Origin: Smittium mucronatum
Lineage: Eukaryota > Kickxellomycota > Harpellomycetes > Harpellales > Legeriomycetaceae
Direction of reading: 5' to 3'
Assembly: GCA_001953115.1 (NCBI GenBank)
Contig: LSSL01005535.1
Coordinates: 1 to 10,889, forward strand
DNA length: 10,889 nucleotides
Shown piece by piece: positions 8,216-10,889 of this stretch. The notes beneath the pieces are model-generated. The model was not told the DNA's origin and did not search any database. It saw only the letters and a program-made list of their open reading frames with translations. How positions within the stretch are numbered: position 1 is the stretch's first letter; every line of letters starts with the position of its first letter. A program made the translations under genes and the position numbers.

Positions 8216-8229
8216 TCGGTTATAACCGA
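8216..8229. repeat. 14-bp perfect palindrome
   Basis: TCGGTTATAACCGA equals its own reverse complement over all 14 bases, with six G or C positions in otherwise A+T-rich sequence. It could form a small cruciform or be a dimeric protein-binding site. Palindromes of this length are expected a few times by chance in a window of this size and composition, so no function is claimed. Confidence 0.6.
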
Positions 8230-9816
8230 TGTTTACAAGTTATTCTTATAAATTATCACCTATAAGGTCAATATATTTTATTCTAGATTAATATAAAATC
8301 CACTTTTTATTGAGGTAAAATTGGAATTGGAATTGTTTAAATTCTACTATATAAAACAAATTTTAGCAGTAGTTATTTTGATCTGGCTTGATTATTTGTA
8401 TAAAAGTTGCTGAGGGGTAGGTATTTCGCAACTTGTGTCTTTTGATTTTGATTTTTTGGTTATACTTACATTAAAGTTAGGTTTATCACAGTTATTTTTT
8501 TACTAAACTCAAATATGAGTATGTACTATGCGGATCATTAAATTTATACTTTTAGTAAATATAAAAGCTTATTATAACCTTTGTTTTATCTAACCACTCA
8601 ACCGGCTTTTATCGCCTCGAAATAAATTTTGTTAAAATTTTGAAGATTTTTACCTATAATCATGATTTTTCGCAATTTATGGGATGAAATAATGCCTAGA
8701 TTAACATAAAAATTGATTTAATCCATAAAATATGTTGGTTATAAATTCAAATTTAAATTTTGGGTGTTTTCATATTATTTTTCGGATTCACGGATAACTA
8801 ATAGTTTTATTTCCGATTTGGAAGATTTTTAAATTAATTTCCAGATTTTTTCAGAAATAGACAGAGTTTTTAGGAATTTTCCGTAAGTTTATTTCCTAAA
8901 ATTATCAGAGAGATATGTCGCAGTTTTTTAGTAGTAAAATTTTCTTAGATCACATAAAGAATAGATTTATAAATGTGAAGACGTGACTGCAGATCTACAG
9001 TAAGTTTCAGCTACAAGACATTTTATCCAATTTTTTTCAAATAAAAATTCAATAATGAAAAATCAACAAAAACGAATTTTTTCACAGGATGGTATTTTTT
9101 AATTCAGAGTTTTAATAGTTTTAAAAATTAGGTGAAATTTTCAGTATGTCTTCATTCCTACACATTAAAAATGCTTTGAATTAATTGATGGTTAAATTTA
9201 TATGATTTTTTCTTCTTTTTTTAAAAAAAATTGCGGTTAATCCACTTAAACGATTTTCGACAGATAATTTCAGAAAAATATTCTCAAAAAATATTACATA
9301 AATTATATAATAAGAATTTGAATATAAAAACAAATAAAATTCGGAATGGAATTAGGATTATTAATAATTATTATTTTGGAAAAAATTGAAAGGCTTGATT
9401 CGTTAATTTTTAACCCATTTATTAGTTATTTAGCTATTTTTGAATCAAATATTTCATCGGATTTGTTTTTAAATTGTAAATTATGATTTATGGAAAATAT
9501 TATGTAGATTATAACTCTTTGAAATATTTAGAATTTGGCGTAAAGTTTTTAACGTAAAATATTTAACACAGAATTTATAATTTTAATTTTAATAAATAGA
9601 GAATTCCTTAAAAAATCAAATTCTTGATCTATTTAAATGATTATGCAAAAAAATAGTAATAAATATTTTAATTCAAAAATAATTATTTATACTGTAAGAA
9701 AGAAAATTTTTTTGAAAATTTTTAATCATCATCTTCATAAAAATGATAACCGCAACATTCGCCTTAAAATAGAAATATTGTATATTTATATATTTTTAAA
9801 ATATAGAAAATAAAAA

Positions 9817-10000
9817 TAATATCTATGGCCACCAGTCAACCCAAAACGAGAATTTCATTGCGATCCAAAAATCATCGAATGGTTATTATTAATTTGCAGC
9901 GATAGTTTATAAGCACTTTTTTTAAAAAAAAAATGCCAGTTAAAAATAAGTATTATGGATACCGACTATTCACAACCGAGAATTCCACTACAGCCTGAAC
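9817..10000. repeat. Diverged tandem duplication, offset 130 bp
   Basis: The block beginning ATGGCCACCAGTCAACCC at 9825 aligns without gaps to the block beginning ATGGATACCGACTATTCA at 9955. Both reach an identical CGAGAATT at the same distance (9847-9854 and 9977-9984) and are preceded by AAAAATAA at matching positions. Over the first 42 aligned bases about 24 agree, and most differences are transitions. Both copies open a short reading frame, MATSQPKTRISLRS and MDTDYSQPRIPLQP, of 26 and 16 codons. This may be an ancient local duplication of unknown sequence. Confidence 0.45.
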
Positions 10001-10889
10001 TGTAATTCTTCGCTTATTAATTAAAAATATATACCGTAATATAATTAATTTCTCTCCATAATCAAAAGACCTAAATATAACCATAATATTTCTTTATAAC
10101 GTGGCAAATTTCCACCTAATTCGAAATAAATGTACTTTTTTTTGCCATAATATTCGTGATATTTAGATCAAAGGATTTTTTGGGGCTAATATTAGCTTAT
10201 GTACATCATCAATTATCGTTTTTTCTAAATGATATTGGAAATAGCATTCGATTTTTTATTTTATTTTAACTAAAAGATCTATAAAAAATAACCCAATAAT
10301 AAAAATATTATTATAATAATTGGATGTCATTTTTTTGGAAAATAGATTTTTTTAGTCCAACAGTGTCTTCGATATGCATTATAGTGACGTGAAATTGTAA
10401 ACCAGTAGAGAATGAGTTGAGTTACTCTATAACTATTAATTCGTGTGTTCGGTATTATTTCAATGATTTAATATTATATGGGAGATTCTTATTTGGACCG
10501 GATGCTTTTTTCAAATAAGTATTATAGGCCGATTTTTTTAAGCATACTATTGGCTTAGTAACTATGTATTTTTTTTCAAAATTTGTGGTTAAATTTCCCT
10601 GCTTTAGATACTCGAAATTGGAGAAAATATCGTAATAAAGTCTTTTTAACGAATTAAATATTCGAAATAAGTAATACTTTCGAGTTATTTTGAATTTATT
10701 GGTCTAAAAAAATTCTTTTATCAACTTAATTCGCTAATAGAGATTAATTGAGCAAATTCGTATTTTGTTTATTAATTTCTGATTCAATTTCCGAAAAACT
10801 GAGCATAAAATCAAAAAATTTCTTCTATTAATTCCATATGGTTTTTATTAAAAAACTAGGCTTTATGAACAAACTCGGTTTTTATGAAA

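Larger units (their letters stand above)
8090..10889. other. A+T-rich non-coding stretch to the window end
   Basis: No gene is visible on either strand. Besides homopolymers and TA-rich simple sequence, it contains a 14-bp perfect palindrome at 8216-8229, a small hairpin with 7-bp arms AAGTTGC and GCAACTT at 8404-8410 and 8428-8434, and a diverged tandem duplication at about 9817-10000. Slightly less A+T-rich words near 8590-8625 and 8975-9020 did not translate into anything recognisable. Confidence 0.65.

Overview
The window is a strongly A+T-rich, gene-poor stretch of eukaryotic DNA. It has long homopolymer runs and hardly any open frame above about 60 codons. I see no rRNA, tRNA, CRISPR array, bacterial operon or intact protein-coding gene. 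The only content I can recognise is transposon-derived: two decayed transposases of the Mutator-like (MULE) superfamily, one of them inside an element whose two ends and target-site duplication can still be read. FLYWCH zinc fingers joined to MULE transposase domains are known from arthropods, nematodes, rotifers and some microsporidia, so an A+T-rich invertebrate or a microsporidian with a large, repeat-laden genome is the best guess. The window does not fix the species.

Layout. Positions 1-1045 are featureless A+T-rich DNA. Positions 1056-3627 are a MULE of about 2.57 kb, flanked by an exact 9-bp direct repeat (1046-1054 and 3628-3636). Its terminal inverted repeats are about 85-98 bp, diverged and unequal in length. 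Inside, on the minus strand, lies a nearly full-length transposase pseudogene (3096 down to 1717). It encodes an N-terminal FLYWCH finger, a helical spacer, and a MULE catalytic core ending in the family's TN..E.WH motif. It is broken by several in-frame stops and two compensating 1-bp frameshifts, and the second catalytic Asp appears to have become Tyr.

Positions 3637-5342 are non-coding. Positions 5343-6384, plus strand, hold a second and much more eroded MULE transposase. It has no long open frame, but collinear fragments can be read by switching frame: HFDSTFNL, a strand ending in IVIGTNYF, MADSF, WAHVAKNI, EDLKSIQLS and FNITLKDKY. They occur in the order expected of a MULE catalytic core. 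It differs enough from the first to be a separate lineage. A weak inverted similarity between 4722-4776 and 7594-7645 may be the remains of its ends.

Positions 6385-10889 are again A+T-rich and mostly featureless. They contain a 67-codon frame (7886-8089) of doubtful meaning with a faint FLYWCH-like look, a 14-bp perfect palindrome (8216-8229), and a diverged tandem duplication offset by 130 bp (about 9817-10000).

No genes here work together. The window reads as a transposon graveyard with at least two insertion events of different age: the FLYWCH-MULE is younger because its ends, duplication and reading frame survive. I did not find a new functional system. The main result is the reconstruction of the first element's boundaries and the recovery of the second transposase from a region with no usable open frames.
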